Positions 19,401-27,286 of a stretch of DNA of 64,000 nt are shown in pieces (within the stretch, counting starts at the first letter, position 1; each line of letters begins with the position of its first letter). The translations under genes and the position numbers were made by a program. The notes beneath the pieces were generated by a model, which had not been told where the DNA came from, did no database searches, and was given only the letters and a program-made list of their open reading frames with translations. This DNA is from Microbacterium phyllosphaerae (GTDB lineage: Bacteria; Actinomycetota; Actinomycetes; Actinomycetales; Microbacteriaceae). The stretch spans positions 806,001 to 870,000 of the forward strand of contig NZ_JAGIOA010000001.1 in the NCBI RefSeq assembly GCF_017876435.1, given 5' to 3'.

Positions 19401-19643
19401 TGCGCTGACCAACGCGAGGCGGAACAGGTCGGCCGCGAGATCGACGAGGCCGTCCTCGACTGGGTGGAGGTACGCGAGCGGGCTTCGCGTGCGGGCAAGT
19501 CGCTCGTGTACCAGTCGAAGGACCCGGAGGAGCGGCTGCTCCGCCAGTTCACCGAGCCAGGAGCGGGCTGGCCGGTGATGAACTCGATGAGGAATGTGGA
19601 CAGGGTCGTGAAGGTGCGAGCGAAGGGAGAGAGAAATGGTTGA
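16446..19643 (+). CDS. drmA: DISARM helicase DrmA
   Basis: A 1065-residue helicase with the distinctive DrmA core: WFPTGGGKTEAY (Walker A, P445-T451), the RYTMRLLTAQQ block, DELH as motif II (653-656), and a late QATSRVGRG motif VI. The N-terminal 400 residues are acidic and beta-rich with no motif I recognise. In DISARM, DrmA works with DrmB to bind and exclude incoming phage DNA. It starts inside the stop of the GHKL-helicase gene (ATGA) and its end overlaps drmB by 8 bases, a tight three-gene operon. A cysteine pair (ECPWCAE, about residue 560) hints at a small zinc site. Confidence 0.9.
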   Translation: MTDIETTTPTEPAQPITDPREGRAAVVAEVRRRWLGPLDGEHEVLQRSPVYAYLVGTLYPVEQGTAVPAELDEVEDSAGAVAEEEEIEWESAADDGEGGDAEIEDLGVNLTGAFGWAPASLGMSFVHGGSSLSIDLSAGVYEKGGDEQWTRRPVGGREFIEVGSNGEMSVLEGRAKLSWRSRHHRGRWLTTVALSNDANVAAGEAKRYPELCLFQVEMSCSDETGLLPYPQTSVHVSADDRELAFRYRDKPSFAIGHGVAVECVPASSPITVRTSVIPQTEVSAIRAKRGAGDAVRMRWLSDETVPVPDLVEGLSSVARDYAGWISEQEAEAAKLDDTDGAIAASIVERQHRALERIEEGIRVLSEDAQVLQAFRMANTAMRWQMLRQRKVVDKETRYGRKLFDDKGADEPTWRPFQLGFILSALASTVDDAHDDRDLVDLIWFPTGGGKTEAYLGLAAIEMIRRRLARGHKGGGMAVLTRYTMRLLTAQQFQRAATLICALELMRADDERLDEAPDFSIGLWLGNSTTPGTYKQAEKQLREVRQQSRPDNPFQLLECPWCAESIMPPRKTSKDRRYGVKASAYGFEFFCPDDACPFSDTLPVQVVDEGIYANPPTMLVATVDKLARLAWISDGSRMFGIDSICDAPSLVIQDELHLLSGPLGTIVGAYEAAIGALLRWNGTGPKTVASTATTRASADQVQGLMAKKVEAFPPAGLHAEDNHFSEPDPDAAGRLYLGIMPQAHTPSWSIGQIATELLDAPVATGLAGEAKDRYWTLAVYHNSLRELGRTVTILRDDVQSNLARRSGGEKPTRALGAEGVEELNGNVPSDELIRLLQRLERGPENADVIDALATTNIMSVGIDVQRLGMMLVNGHTKTTAEYIQATSRVGRGTTPGLVVTMFRSGKPRDRSVFESFDAYHSAYYRFVEPSSVTPWSLQARRRALRAALVILVRHGVGRNGNADAAYFDPDSAGVEKAVSLLKEHIACADQREAEQVGREIDEAVLDWVEVRERASRAGKSLVYQSKDPEERLLRQFTEPGAGWPVMNSMRNVDRVVKVRAKGERNG

Positions 19644-21414
19644 GTCGACGGTGAAGACGATCCGAGCCTCCGAGACGGTCGCCCCCTACGGTCCGGGAGC
19701 GATCGTGGACATCCTCGGTCAGTCGTTCATGGTGCCGACCGGGGACAAGTGGCCTTCGCAGAAGGTGCGAGAGAGGGTGGATTCGTCCCGACTCGCCGAT
19801 GCCCTCCATGTTCAGGAACTGTGGGCGGCCCCGACGACCCACGAACCTGAGAAGGGCACGGTGCCGGGACTCGAGTTCGTCCGGTTCCCCGGGTGGCTCT
19901 TCTGCCAGGTGTGCCGCCGGTTGGTCAAGTGGAGCCCCAAGCTCGAGACCGGTCGCGCTCCACACTGCGCCGAGACCGGGTGCGACGGACGGCTCGTCCC
20001 GATGAGGTTCGTCCTCGTCTGCACGGAGAACAGCCACCTCGGTGACGTCCCATGGGGTGACTGGGCACATCGTGGATCTGAGGGCGATTGCAGATCATCC
20101 GAGAGGTTGCGCTTCCGCACGCTTGAAGGAGTCGGTGACGGTCTGAGCAGTCTCCAGGTCTCCTGCGATGCCTGCGGAGCGAAGAGGTCGCTGGGCGAAC
20201 TCCGCCGCGATGCGTTGGCCAAGGACGGATTCTCCTGTAGGGGTACCCAGCCCTGGGAAAACGAGTGGACCGGCTGCGGAAAGCCCGTGGATGCGCAGCA
20301 GCGGGGCGCGACCAGCCTCCACTTCAGCGACTCCGTGAGTGCCATCGACATCCCGCCCGTTCCCAGTCGTGGATCCGACAAAGAGGACGCGATCCGTGGC
20401 CACGGGCTGTTCGACAGCCTCGGCGCCGCTGTCCCCGCGTTGCGCGACGGCATGGTCGCCCAGATGGTTACGGATCTCGGGGTATCGGTGGAGGAGATCG
20501 AGGCGCTGGTGGATGACGCCGGACCAGTCGAGCGCCGCGAGATCATGAGTACCCTTCAGAGCGACGAGTTCGAAGCATTCGTCAGGGCGGTTTCCGGAAC
20601 CGCGCCCATGCAGGACTTCGTGACGAGGCCGATCAAGCTGCACCCGACGGGCGAGGATGCCAGCGATGGCGTGGCCGCGAGGATCCAGGACGTGGTGCTG
20701 GTCGACAGGCTCCGCGACGTCCGAGCGGTGCGAGGCTTCCGCAGGTACTCCCCGGAGGCGACTGCAGTCCCGGCTGTGTCGACACAGTCCTTCGAGAAGT
20801 CCTGGCTGCCGGCGGCCGAGGGATACGGCGAGGGGATCTTCATCCGTTTCGACGCTGCTGCCGTCGAGGAATGGGCAGCGCAGCCGGCGGTCAGAACTCT
20901 CGAGGAGACGCTCCTGGAGCATCAGAATCACTCCACTCTCGGACTTCGCCTGCACGTCGTGTCCGCTGAGTACGTGTTGCTCCACTCATTCGCTCACCTG
21001 CTGATGCGAGAGTTGGCTTTCAGTAGCGGGTACACCGCGTCCTCCCTGAGGGAGCGGGTCTACTGCGAGGCCGCCGGAGACTACGGCGTGTTCATCTACA
21101 CGACCACGGCGGACGTCGAAGGGACGCTCGGCGGCCTCGTCCGCCAGGGGGAGCCGGACCTGCTGGTGCCGGCGATCGTGGCAGCCCTGGAGCAGGCCGC
21201 CTGGTGCCCGAACGATCCCGTATGCGCCGAGTCGGAACCACAGAGCATCGACGGGCTGAATCTCGCCGCGTGCCACGCGTGTAGCCTCGCCCCTGAGACG
21301 TCGTGTGAATCGTCGAACCTACTGCTCGACAGGACGTTCGTGGTCGGAGGGGAGAAGGTCGTCGGTTTCTTCGGTCCGGTCCTCGACGCGATGCTCGGAC
21401 AGCGCATCGGCTGA
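19636..21414 (+). CDS. drmB: DISARM protein DrmB (DUF1998)
   Basis: A 592-residue DrmB. The N-terminus SETVAPYGPGAIVDI and the block HLGDVPWGDW (residues 134-143) are family marks. Cysteines at 90, 93, 111 and 116 form a likely zinc site, with a second group near 170-240. The C-terminal third is the DUF1998 domain: LLHSFAHLLMREL, an aromatic-rich core, then a Cys-rich tail (CPNDPVC, CHAC). DrmB partners DrmA in the core DISARM complex. It overlaps drmA by 8 bases. Its last 96 bases overlap, antisense, the 3' end of the Vsr gene. No phospholipase-D protein (DrmC) follows, although drmC normally comes next. Confidence 0.9.
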   Translation: MVESTVKTIRASETVAPYGPGAIVDILGQSFMVPTGDKWPSQKVRERVDSSRLADALHVQELWAAPTTHEPEKGTVPGLEFVRFPGWLFCQVCRRLVKWSPKLETGRAPHCAETGCDGRLVPMRFVLVCTENSHLGDVPWGDWAHRGSEGDCRSSERLRFRTLEGVGDGLSSLQVSCDACGAKRSLGELRRDALAKDGFSCRGTQPWENEWTGCGKPVDAQQRGATSLHFSDSVSAIDIPPVPSRGSDKEDAIRGHGLFDSLGAAVPALRDGMVAQMVTDLGVSVEEIEALVDDAGPVERREIMSTLQSDEFEAFVRAVSGTAPMQDFVTRPIKLHPTGEDASDGVAARIQDVVLVDRLRDVRAVRGFRRYSPEATAVPAVSTQSFEKSWLPAAEGYGEGIFIRFDAAAVEEWAAQPAVRTLEETLLEHQNHSTLGLRLHVVSAEYVLLHSFAHLLMRELAFSSGYTASSLRERVYCEAAGDYGVFIYTTTADVEGTLGGLVRQGEPDLLVPAIVAALEQAAWCPNDPVCAESEPQSIDGLNLAACHACSLAPETSCESSNLLLDRTFVVGGEKVVGFFGPVLDAMLGQRIG

Positions 21415-21858
21415 TCGCGATCGAACCTCGTCGATGATCCGGGCGGCGACAGGACCTACGTCCGCCCGGATCTCGTGCTCCCAGAAGCGCAGCACGAGCC
21501 ATCCGCGTCGGGTGAGGAACTCGGTCGTCTGTGAGTCGCGCGCCCGATTGGTCGCGATCTTGTCCGACCAGAACGTGGCGTTCGATTTCGGAGCCTGATG
21601 ATGTTTCGGACACCCATGCCAGAAGCAGCCGTCGATCAGAACAGCCACCCGAGTTCGACGGAAGAGCATGTCGACCGTCCGGCGCAGATCTTGCTCAGGG
21701 CGTGCGTTGACTCGGTAGCGAAGCCCTGCCGCATGGACGATTCGTCTGACCTGCATCTCCGGTCCGGTGTCGCGCCCGCGGTTCGCTCGCATGGTCGCTC
21801 GCGCCGCGGGGCTGCTGGCCCATGAGGCGGATTCTGCGGATGCCGGCGACGCTTCCAT
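21319..21858 (-). CDS. vsr: Very-short-patch-repair (Vsr) endonuclease
   Basis: A 179-residue Vsr. It shows RGRDTGPEMQVRR at the N-terminus, VDMLF with the catalytic aspartate, IDGCFWHGCP, the KSNATFWSDKI block and WLVLRFWEHEI. Vsr nicks at T:G mismatches produced when 5-methylcytosine deaminates, and usually accompanies a cytosine-5 methylase, here the divergent gene at 21934. Most Vsr proteins are about 140-150 residues; the extra length is N-terminal (Ala/Ser-rich) and a C-terminal tail that overlaps drmB antisense by 96 bases. The ATG at 21858 is preceded by GGATGG; a TTG at 21873 is an alternative. The usual PD before the core is VD here. Confidence 0.88.
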   Translation of the reverse strand: MEASPASAESASWASSPAARATMRANRGRDTGPEMQVRRIVHAAGLRYRVNARPEQDLRRTVDMLFRRTRVAVLIDGCFWHGCPKHHQAPKSNATFWSDKIATNRARDSQTTEFLTRRGWLVLRFWEHEIRADVGPVAARIIDEVRSRSADALSEHRVEDRTEETDDLLPSDHERPVEQ

Positions 21859-21933
21859 TCGTCCATCCTGCAACGTCGTAGGATCAGATCAACCCGTTTG
21901 CTCTGCGGGTTTTCGACCGCCCGGGAGGCGCCG

Positions 21934-23001
21934 ATGGGGAACGCCATCTCAGTGCTCGACCTGTTCGCGGGAGCCGGCGGACTCACCCAGGGGATGCATG
22001 AGGCATCACCTCGTTTCGAAGTTGTTCGCGCGGTGGAGAAGGACCGCGATGCGGCGGCGACCTTCGCGCTCAATCACGGTGAGGGCGTCACCTACCAGGG
22101 CGGCATCGAAGAGTGGCTGCGCGAGGAGACGGTGCCCTCTGTCGATGTGATCGTCGGGGGACCGCCCTGCCAGGGGTTCTCCACTCTCGGTAAGCAGAAC
22201 GCCGAGGACGAGCGCAACACGTTGTGGCGTGAGTACGCCGAGACGATCATCCGTGCTCAGCCGAAGTACTTCGTCCTCGAGAACGTCGCGGTCTTCGCGA
22301 AGTCGCCCCAGTTCCGGGATCTCACTCAGGCGACAGAGCCGGGCGGGATCCTCAGCGACTATGCGTTCGAGTGGGACGTGCTCAACGCGGCGGACTTCGG
22401 TGCGCCACAGGCGCGCAAGCGCGCGATCCTCATCGGCCGGCACCGCGACATGCCGGACATCGGTCTACCGGCGGCGACTCACCGACGTGAAGAACACGTC
22501 AGTGTCGGCCAGGTCTTCGCAGGCATCCCGCTCGAGGTGGATCCAGCTCTTGTGGACCGCCGGGTGGAGATCGACGGTCGTGCGCATCGCGGCCCGTGGA
22601 GCTCGAGAGAGCTTCATATCGGTCGTGACTATGCGGAGATCTCTCTGAAGCGTTTCGCCAGCATCCCGCCGGGCGGAAACAGGTTCAACCTCCCTGATGA
22701 GCTGCTCGCGCCGTGCTGGCGTAAGCACAAGTCGGGTTCCGGCGATGTCATGGGGAGGCTGTACGTGGACAAGCCATCGGTGACGATCCGCACGGAGTTC
22801 TTCAAGCCGGAGAAGGGGCGATACCTCCACCCTTCGGCCGACCGGGCGATCACTCACTACGAGGCGGCGGTTCTCCAGGGTTTTCCGGTCGACTACCGCT
22901 TCGCGGGGTCTCGGACCGCAATCGCTCGCCAGATCGGCAACGCTGTCCCGATTCCCCTCGGAAGGGCGATCGGGCGACACCTCGTGCGGGCGTTCGACTG
23001 A
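21934..23001 (+). CDS. DNA cytosine-5 methyltransferase (Dcm family; DrmMII-like by context)
   Basis: A 355-residue 5mC methylase with all landmarks: SAM-binding DLFAGAGG (9-16), catalytic GGPPCQGFS (Cys79), ENV (116-118), QARKR (159-163) and a C-terminal GNAVP. The variable region at about 175-290 should contain target recognition. The ATG at 21934 follows GGGAGG by 7 bases. It diverges from vsr and lies just after drmB. Class 2 DISARM carries a 5mC methylase (DrmMII), so it may protect host DNA for the DrmAB part. It may equally be a Dcm/Vsr pair inserted beside DISARM. Its end converges on the toxin-like gene with only 50 bases between. Confidence 0.9.
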   Translation: MGNAISVLDLFAGAGGLTQGMHEASPRFEVVRAVEKDRDAAATFALNHGEGVTYQGGIEEWLREETVPSVDVIVGGPPCQGFSTLGKQNAEDERNTLWREYAETIIRAQPKYFVLENVAVFAKSPQFRDLTQATEPGGILSDYAFEWDVLNAADFGAPQARKRAILIGRHRDMPDIGLPAATHRREEHVSVGQVFAGIPLEVDPALVDRRVEIDGRAHRGPWSSRELHIGRDYAEISLKRFASIPPGGNRFNLPDELLAPCWRKHKSGSGDVMGRLYVDKPSVTIRTEFFKPEKGRYLHPSADRAITHYEAAVLQGFPVDYRFAGSRTAIARQIGNAVPIPLGRAIGRHLVRAFD

Positions 23002-23051
23002 CCGGAGCTCTCGATGCCCCGCAGTGCTGGCGAGGTGATGGAGGGCTGTAC

Positions 23052-24677
23052 TCAGGCCCGAGGGGGATGCACCGTATAGGCGATGCCGAGATCTTCCAGC
23101 AGAGTGACGACTGGCCCGCTCGGTCCGATGGAGTTCGATTCAGAGCTGGCGAAGAAGTGCCAATGTGCTCCTTCGATCAGCCCTTCATCGACGAGGTATG
23201 CGTCTGATCTGAGCTGGGCCTCGATCGATTCGGTCAGGTAGACACGTCCTGACTTGGATTCGTGTGCGATGCCCGCAGCCATGGCATCGACACGTCGTGC
23301 GACCGCATTGCAGACGACAGCGCATGCTGCGGTCGAGAACACGACCTGGGTGTCTGCTTTCGTTCGAGAGGACTGCAGGGATGCGGTCAGCCAGGCCTCG
23401 GCGTCGGGGCCTGTGGCGAAGAACCGAGCACGTGTGCCGCTGACATGCCCCGGCCCGCTCATCGCCGACGCCAGGGTGTTGATACCTGTCTTGCCCTTCT
23501 GAAGCTTCAGCAACGCTTTGTCGCTGAACCCTGCCTCGCCCAAAGCGCTCCATCCTTCCGGGGTGGCTGACTTCAACGCCGTCAGCTTGACGCGGTCAGG
23601 CAGCCAATCCAGCGCGACGACGGCAGCGGCGGCGGCTGGAGCGAGGCCGGGATGATCGATCATGAAGCGCGCGACTTTTCCCGAGAAAGCCGTCAGATCA
23701 CCGGTCACGGGCACAAGGCCGATCATGCTGAAGCCGGCGCCCACCCAATCCGCACGAATCGCTGAGCCGACGGCGTCGCGCAGATCGACGACACTTCCGG
23801 CTACCCAGCCCACCCCGGGAATGAAGCTGGTACCGCCGGCCGCGAGGTTGCCGGCCAGCCAGGCCAGTGTGTCGCCGGGGGCGAGCTCTCCGAGCACGGC
23901 GCCCTGCGCGAACTCTGTGGCGAAGGTCAGTGCGTCGACCCTCTGATCCGGCCAGAGTGGGTCCAATCCCTGGTCCGCGCGATGCGAGACCTCGTACCCG
24001 TCTTCCAACCCGTCATCGTCCGTGTCGGCGGAATCCGCGGCGGTCCCCAGCTCGTCGACCTCATAGCGATCATCGAGCCCGTCCAGGTCGGTATCGGTGT
24101 GGAACGGATCGAGCGAGAGATCCGCTTCAGCGCTGTCGTTCAGGCCGTCTGCGTCGGTATCAGAATCGAGGGGATCCGCGAAGATGGCGAATGCCCGGTC
24201 CGGTGCCCGAGAAGCACCGGCTTCGATACCGTCGTCCAGGCCGTCGGAATCGGAGTCTGCCCGCAGCGGATCCGTCCGATACGTGATCTCAGCTGTGCTC
24301 TGCCATCCGAGCACCTCGAGCTGGTCTCCGAGCCCGTCACCGTCAGAATCCGAACGCGTCGGATCGGAGACGCCCACATACCCAACTCCCTCGGCGTCGC
24401 CGGCTTCTTGAGAGTCGGTGAGACCATCACCGTCCGTGTCCGCAGACCACGGATCGGTGACGAAGGTCGCGCCTCGCACAGTTACCCATCCTGAACTCTC
24501 GACGTGGTCCGGAAGTCCGTCGCCGTCGCTGTCCTTCAAGCGATCGACGAAGACGTACAACCCGGCGCCCACCAGTCCGGCAACCGCCACCATGGCCGCG
24601 GCGGATATCAGTCGTGTGGCTCTCCGCCGCGGCGGCGTGCGGGTCGAAGGATCTTCGGACGCCGAAGCTTGAGACAT
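23052..24677 (-). CDS. Membrane-anchored protein with calcium-binding repeats and a polymorphic-toxin-like nuclease tail
   Basis: 541 residues. A basic segment and one membrane helix (about 22-43) suggest an N-in/C-out anchor. Seven thrombospondin-type-3-like calcium repeats follow (DxDxDGLxD at 49, 80, 110, 141, 173, 195 and 218). A Gly/Ala-rich hydrophobic stretch at 250-360 resembles pre-toxin domains. The last 100 residues contain HESKSG (Glu473-x-Lys475), QLRSDAYLVDEG, HWHFFAS and GPSGPV, a pattern I associate with PD-(D/E)xK-like toxin nucleases. No secretion system or obvious immunity gene is adjacent. A likely -10 lies at 24756-24751. The repeats are certain; the nuclease call is moderate and the target unknown. 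Confidence 0.72.
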   Translation of the reverse strand: MSQASASEDPSTRTPPRRRATRLISAAAMVAVAGLVGAGLYVFVDRLKDSDGDGLPDHVESSGWVTVRGATFVTDPWSADTDGDGLTDSQEAGDAEGVGYVGVSDPTRSDSDGDGLGDQLEVLGWQSTAEITYRTDPLRADSDSDGLDDGIEAGASRAPDRAFAIFADPLDSDTDADGLNDSAEADLSLDPFHTDTDLDGLDDRYEVDELGTAADSADTDDDGLEDGYEVSHRADQGLDPLWPDQRVDALTFATEFAQGAVLGELAPGDTLAWLAGNLAAGGTSFIPGVGWVAGSVVDLRDAVGSAIRADWVGAGFSMIGLVPVTGDLTAFSGKVARFMIDHPGLAPAAAAAVVALDWLPDRVKLTALKSATPEGWSALGEAGFSDKALLKLQKGKTGINTLASAMSGPGHVSGTRARFFATGPDAEAWLTASLQSSRTKADTQVVFSTAACAVVCNAVARRVDAMAAGIAHESKSGRVYLTESIEAQLRSDAYLVDEGLIEGAHWHFFASSESNSIGPSGPVVTLLEDLGIAYTVHPPRA

Positions 24678-24750
24678 GTCTCGACTCTGTTTCTCTGTCT
24701 GGTTCGGCTGTCGGACGGCCGAATCAATCGGCCCGCCGTGCCCTCACAGA

Positions 24751-24756
24751 ACTATA
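24751..24756 (-). promoter_or_regulatory. Probable -10 element of the toxin-like gene
   Basis: TATAGT on the minus strand in the 128-base gap after the pentapeptide gene, about 74 bases before ATG 24677. It gives the toxin-like gene its own possible promoter. No clear -35 is visible. Confidence 0.4.
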
Positions 24757-24805
24757 GGACTGGACATCTTCTCGTCGGCAGCAGAGATCGATGGGAGCGC
24801 CGGGA

Positions 24806-26869
24806 TCAAGGTCTGAATGGGCCTTGATCCCAGTCGGCGGCATGGTGAAAGAAATCCGTCGCGGACACGGGGGTGCTGTGGTGCAGTCCGAAACGGGGTG
24901 GGGGTGACGAATTGTCGATGGGCAGAATCGTCCACCCGAATTCCGAGTCTGCGGGACTGAACACGACGAGGAGCCTCTCCTCGTCCGGCTCGGGGGGCAG
25001 GACGTCATCGAGGAAATCGCTGATGCCTGACATCAGCTCGGCCCAGCGTGAGGCGAGAGAGACGTCCGGGCGGGCGGGGTCGTGCGCGGGGAGAACGGCG
25101 ACGATCGCGACATCGCCAGCGACCGCCAGGTAGGTCCACCGTTCCACGCCGCTGCCCGAGAGGCTGCGGCCGAATGCGAGACCAGGTGTCCAGCCACCGC
25201 GAGCGAGCTGCGACACCAGCGAGTGGAGCGCATCGGCGAGCGGGATCGGCCAGTTTCGCCCCTCGGTGGCGAAGCTTCCGCCCTCGAGCGTCCGGAGCCC
25301 GACACCGGAGTCCCGCGGGATGTGCGGGAGCCGAAGCCCCTGTTCTGTGAATTCGGCGAGGATGGTGAGCGCGGTCGCCTCGTCGGGCCCGGATCGCCGG
25401 AACGGGTGCACCGCCTCCCACCCCTGGCCGCTGAACTCTCCTCCGCGCAGCGTGGCATCGATGAGGTTCAACCCGTCGACCTTCGCACCCCAGAAGTCGA
25501 AGCCTCGGAGGTCCGCGCCGGTCAGGTTTGCCCAGGTCATGTCGGAATGATCGAACCGGATGTTGCGCAGCTGTCCCGCGTTGAGGGATCCGATCAGGTC
25601 GGCGCGCGCTTGCCGTTCCTCTCGATCGTCGATGAAGAATCCGGGATGGCTCCGCATCCCCTCGTCGACGAGGCGGTCATCCACCGGCTGGAAGCTCGCG
25701 CGGGCCAGTGTGCAGTCGGAGAAGACGACATCATCCAGTCGGCTGCCGTCGAATCGGGCCCGCGTGAGCTCAGTGTGTTCGAAGGAGCTCTCGCTGATCG
25801 ACCCCGACGTGACCTCTGCGCCGTCGAAGACGGAGCGATGGAACCGACATCCGTTCACCTGGGCATGCGAGGCGAGGAGATGCTCGATCCGAGTCCCCTC
25901 CCCTCGGACGGCGTTCAACTGCGAGTTGAACAGGACGGTCTGGCCCCAGCGGATGTCATCCAGACGTGATTCGCTGATCTTCGACCAGGCCAGATCGATG
26001 AATGACGCGGACGATCGATCGAACACCACTCGCTCCAGCGTGGCGTTCCGGAAGCTCGCGCCGTCGAGGACCGCGTCGGACATGTCAGCGTCGACCAACG
26101 TACTCCCGTCGAAGATCGCGCGGGTCAGGTCGCAGCCGTGAAGGTTCGCCTCGAGGATAAGTGTCGACCGGAGGTCGAGATGACGGGTGTTCAGCGCTTC
26201 GAGATCGCGAGAAGGGACGGGGAGGAGTGCGAAGGAACCGGGGAAGTCGGTGGCGAACACATCGGAGAGAGGGAGCCACGTTCCCGACTCCTCGTCACGC
26301 ACATGGGGTGCCGTTCCCGGGGTCATTTCGACAAGGGCCAGGAGCTCGATGATCGCGTACGCGATCGCACCGGTCGAGGTCGTGTGAGGTAACTCTCTCG
26401 ATACGAGTGCCGGCTCGGTGCCAGGCGTCCATCCGAGCATGGACCAGTCGGCGCGGGACTCATCCGCACTGCTCCCAGGATGTCTACGCTGCGCTCGGCG
26501 GTTCTCCATGTGCCCGAGGACATCGATCTTGATCGCATCGCGCATGCGGAGGACGGCTACGCGGAAGCCGTCGTCGAGCTCCGGCCCGGTCTGCAGGACC
26601 AGACGCTGCAACGCAGCATCCTCGATCGCTGCGCCCAGTGAGTCGATGACGGGGAACCACTCCGATTCCAGAACGAGGCTGATTCGCTGACCGCGGAGCC
26701 GCGATGGAACAGTATGCCCTTCGTGGCTGACCTCCAGATCGGCGGGGAGGATTCCGAGGAACCGAGCGACGTCGGTCACATCATCCGCCGCCCACCGGAA
26801 CGAGGTCTGTTCCGTGTAGAACGGCCAGGCGACGGCATCTGCGGGGCGGGCGATGAACGAGGAAGTCAT
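24806..26869 (-). CDS. Pentapeptide-repeat protein of unknown function
   Basis: 687 residues. The central part (about 230-480) carries pentapeptide-type A(D/N)LxX repeats such as LHGCDLTRAIFDGSTL and TWANLTGADLRGFDF, which fold as a right-handed beta helix. The N-terminal 220 residues and the C-terminal 190 residues match nothing I recognise; the C-terminal part looks like a small alpha/beta domain. Pentapeptide proteins act as DNA mimics, scaffolds or effector carriers, so no function is assigned. Its ATG overlaps the stop of the upstream 111-residue gene (ATGA), so they are co-translated. The toxin-like gene follows 128 bases later. Confidence 0.75.
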   Translation of the reverse strand: MTSSFIARPADAVAWPFYTEQTSFRWAADDVTDVARFLGILPADLEVSHEGHTVPSRLRGQRISLVLESEWFPVIDSLGAAIEDAALQRLVLQTGPELDDGFRVAVLRMRDAIKIDVLGHMENRRAQRRHPGSSADESRADWSMLGWTPGTEPALVSRELPHTTSTGAIAYAIIELLALVEMTPGTAPHVRDEESGTWLPLSDVFATDFPGSFALLPVPSRDLEALNTRHLDLRSTLILEANLHGCDLTRAIFDGSTLVDADMSDAVLDGASFRNATLERVVFDRSSASFIDLAWSKISESRLDDIRWGQTVLFNSQLNAVRGEGTRIEHLLASHAQVNGCRFHRSVFDGAEVTSGSISESSFEHTELTRARFDGSRLDDVVFSDCTLARASFQPVDDRLVDEGMRSHPGFFIDDREERQARADLIGSLNAGQLRNIRFDHSDMTWANLTGADLRGFDFWGAKVDGLNLIDATLRGGEFSGQGWEAVHPFRRSGPDEATALTILAEFTEQGLRLPHIPRDSGVGLRTLEGGSFATEGRNWPIPLADALHSLVSQLARGGWTPGLAFGRSLSGSGVERWTYLAVAGDVAIVAVLPAHDPARPDVSLASRWAELMSGISDFLDDVLPPEPDEERLLVVFSPADSEFGWTILPIDNSSPPPRFGLHHSTPVSATDFFHHAADWDQGPFRP

Positions 26870-27201
26870 GCGGTTTCCTCGGAATCGGCGTCGGTGGGAT
26901 CAATCCTGTACAGCCGCGCTTCGAGTCCCGTGTCCGGTTCGATGCCCGACGCGTACATCGGCGGATCTCCCCACGTCTCCCCGGTGTCGTATCGCCGCTC
27001 CATTTCGCCGACTCGGACCGCCACCGTCACGGTCTCATCTTCGTGGGTGATGTCCCACTCGCCGACTGCGATGAGCTCATCGGCGGAAGTCGCGAGTTCC
27101 TCCTCGAACGTCCCGTCCTCGAACAAGAAGATCCGTGTGTCTGCGAGTTTCCCGTTCGGGTAATGCTTGAGGTAGACGGCGCGGGATGGCGACGGTGTCA
27201 T
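26866..27201 (-). CDS. Small acidic hypothetical protein
   Basis: 111 residues, acidic, with a run of short beta-prone segments (KLADTRIFLFEDGTF, VGEWDITHEDETVTV). No signal peptide or membrane segment. It resembles small 'toxin-antidote' or cystatin-like repeat proteins only superficially, and I do not recognise it. I start it at ATG 27201; a longer in-frame start at 27309 would overlap the end of the DUF262 gene. It is coupled to the pentapeptide-repeat gene by a 4-base overlap. Being small and acidic and next to a toxin-like gene, it could be an immunity protein, but it is upstream rather than downstream of the toxin. Confidence 0.6.
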   Translation of the reverse strand: MTPSPSRAVYLKHYPNGKLADTRIFLFEDGTFEEELATSADELIAVGEWDITHEDETVTVAVRVGEMERRYDTGETWGDPPMYASGIEPDTGLEARLYRIDPTDADSEETA

Positions 27202-27286
27202 TGGTTCAGAGTATCGACTCGGGTCGACACAAGGCATTACGAGATGCCAGCGGAGAAAATATTCACCTCGCGCCGCGAGGAGGTAC

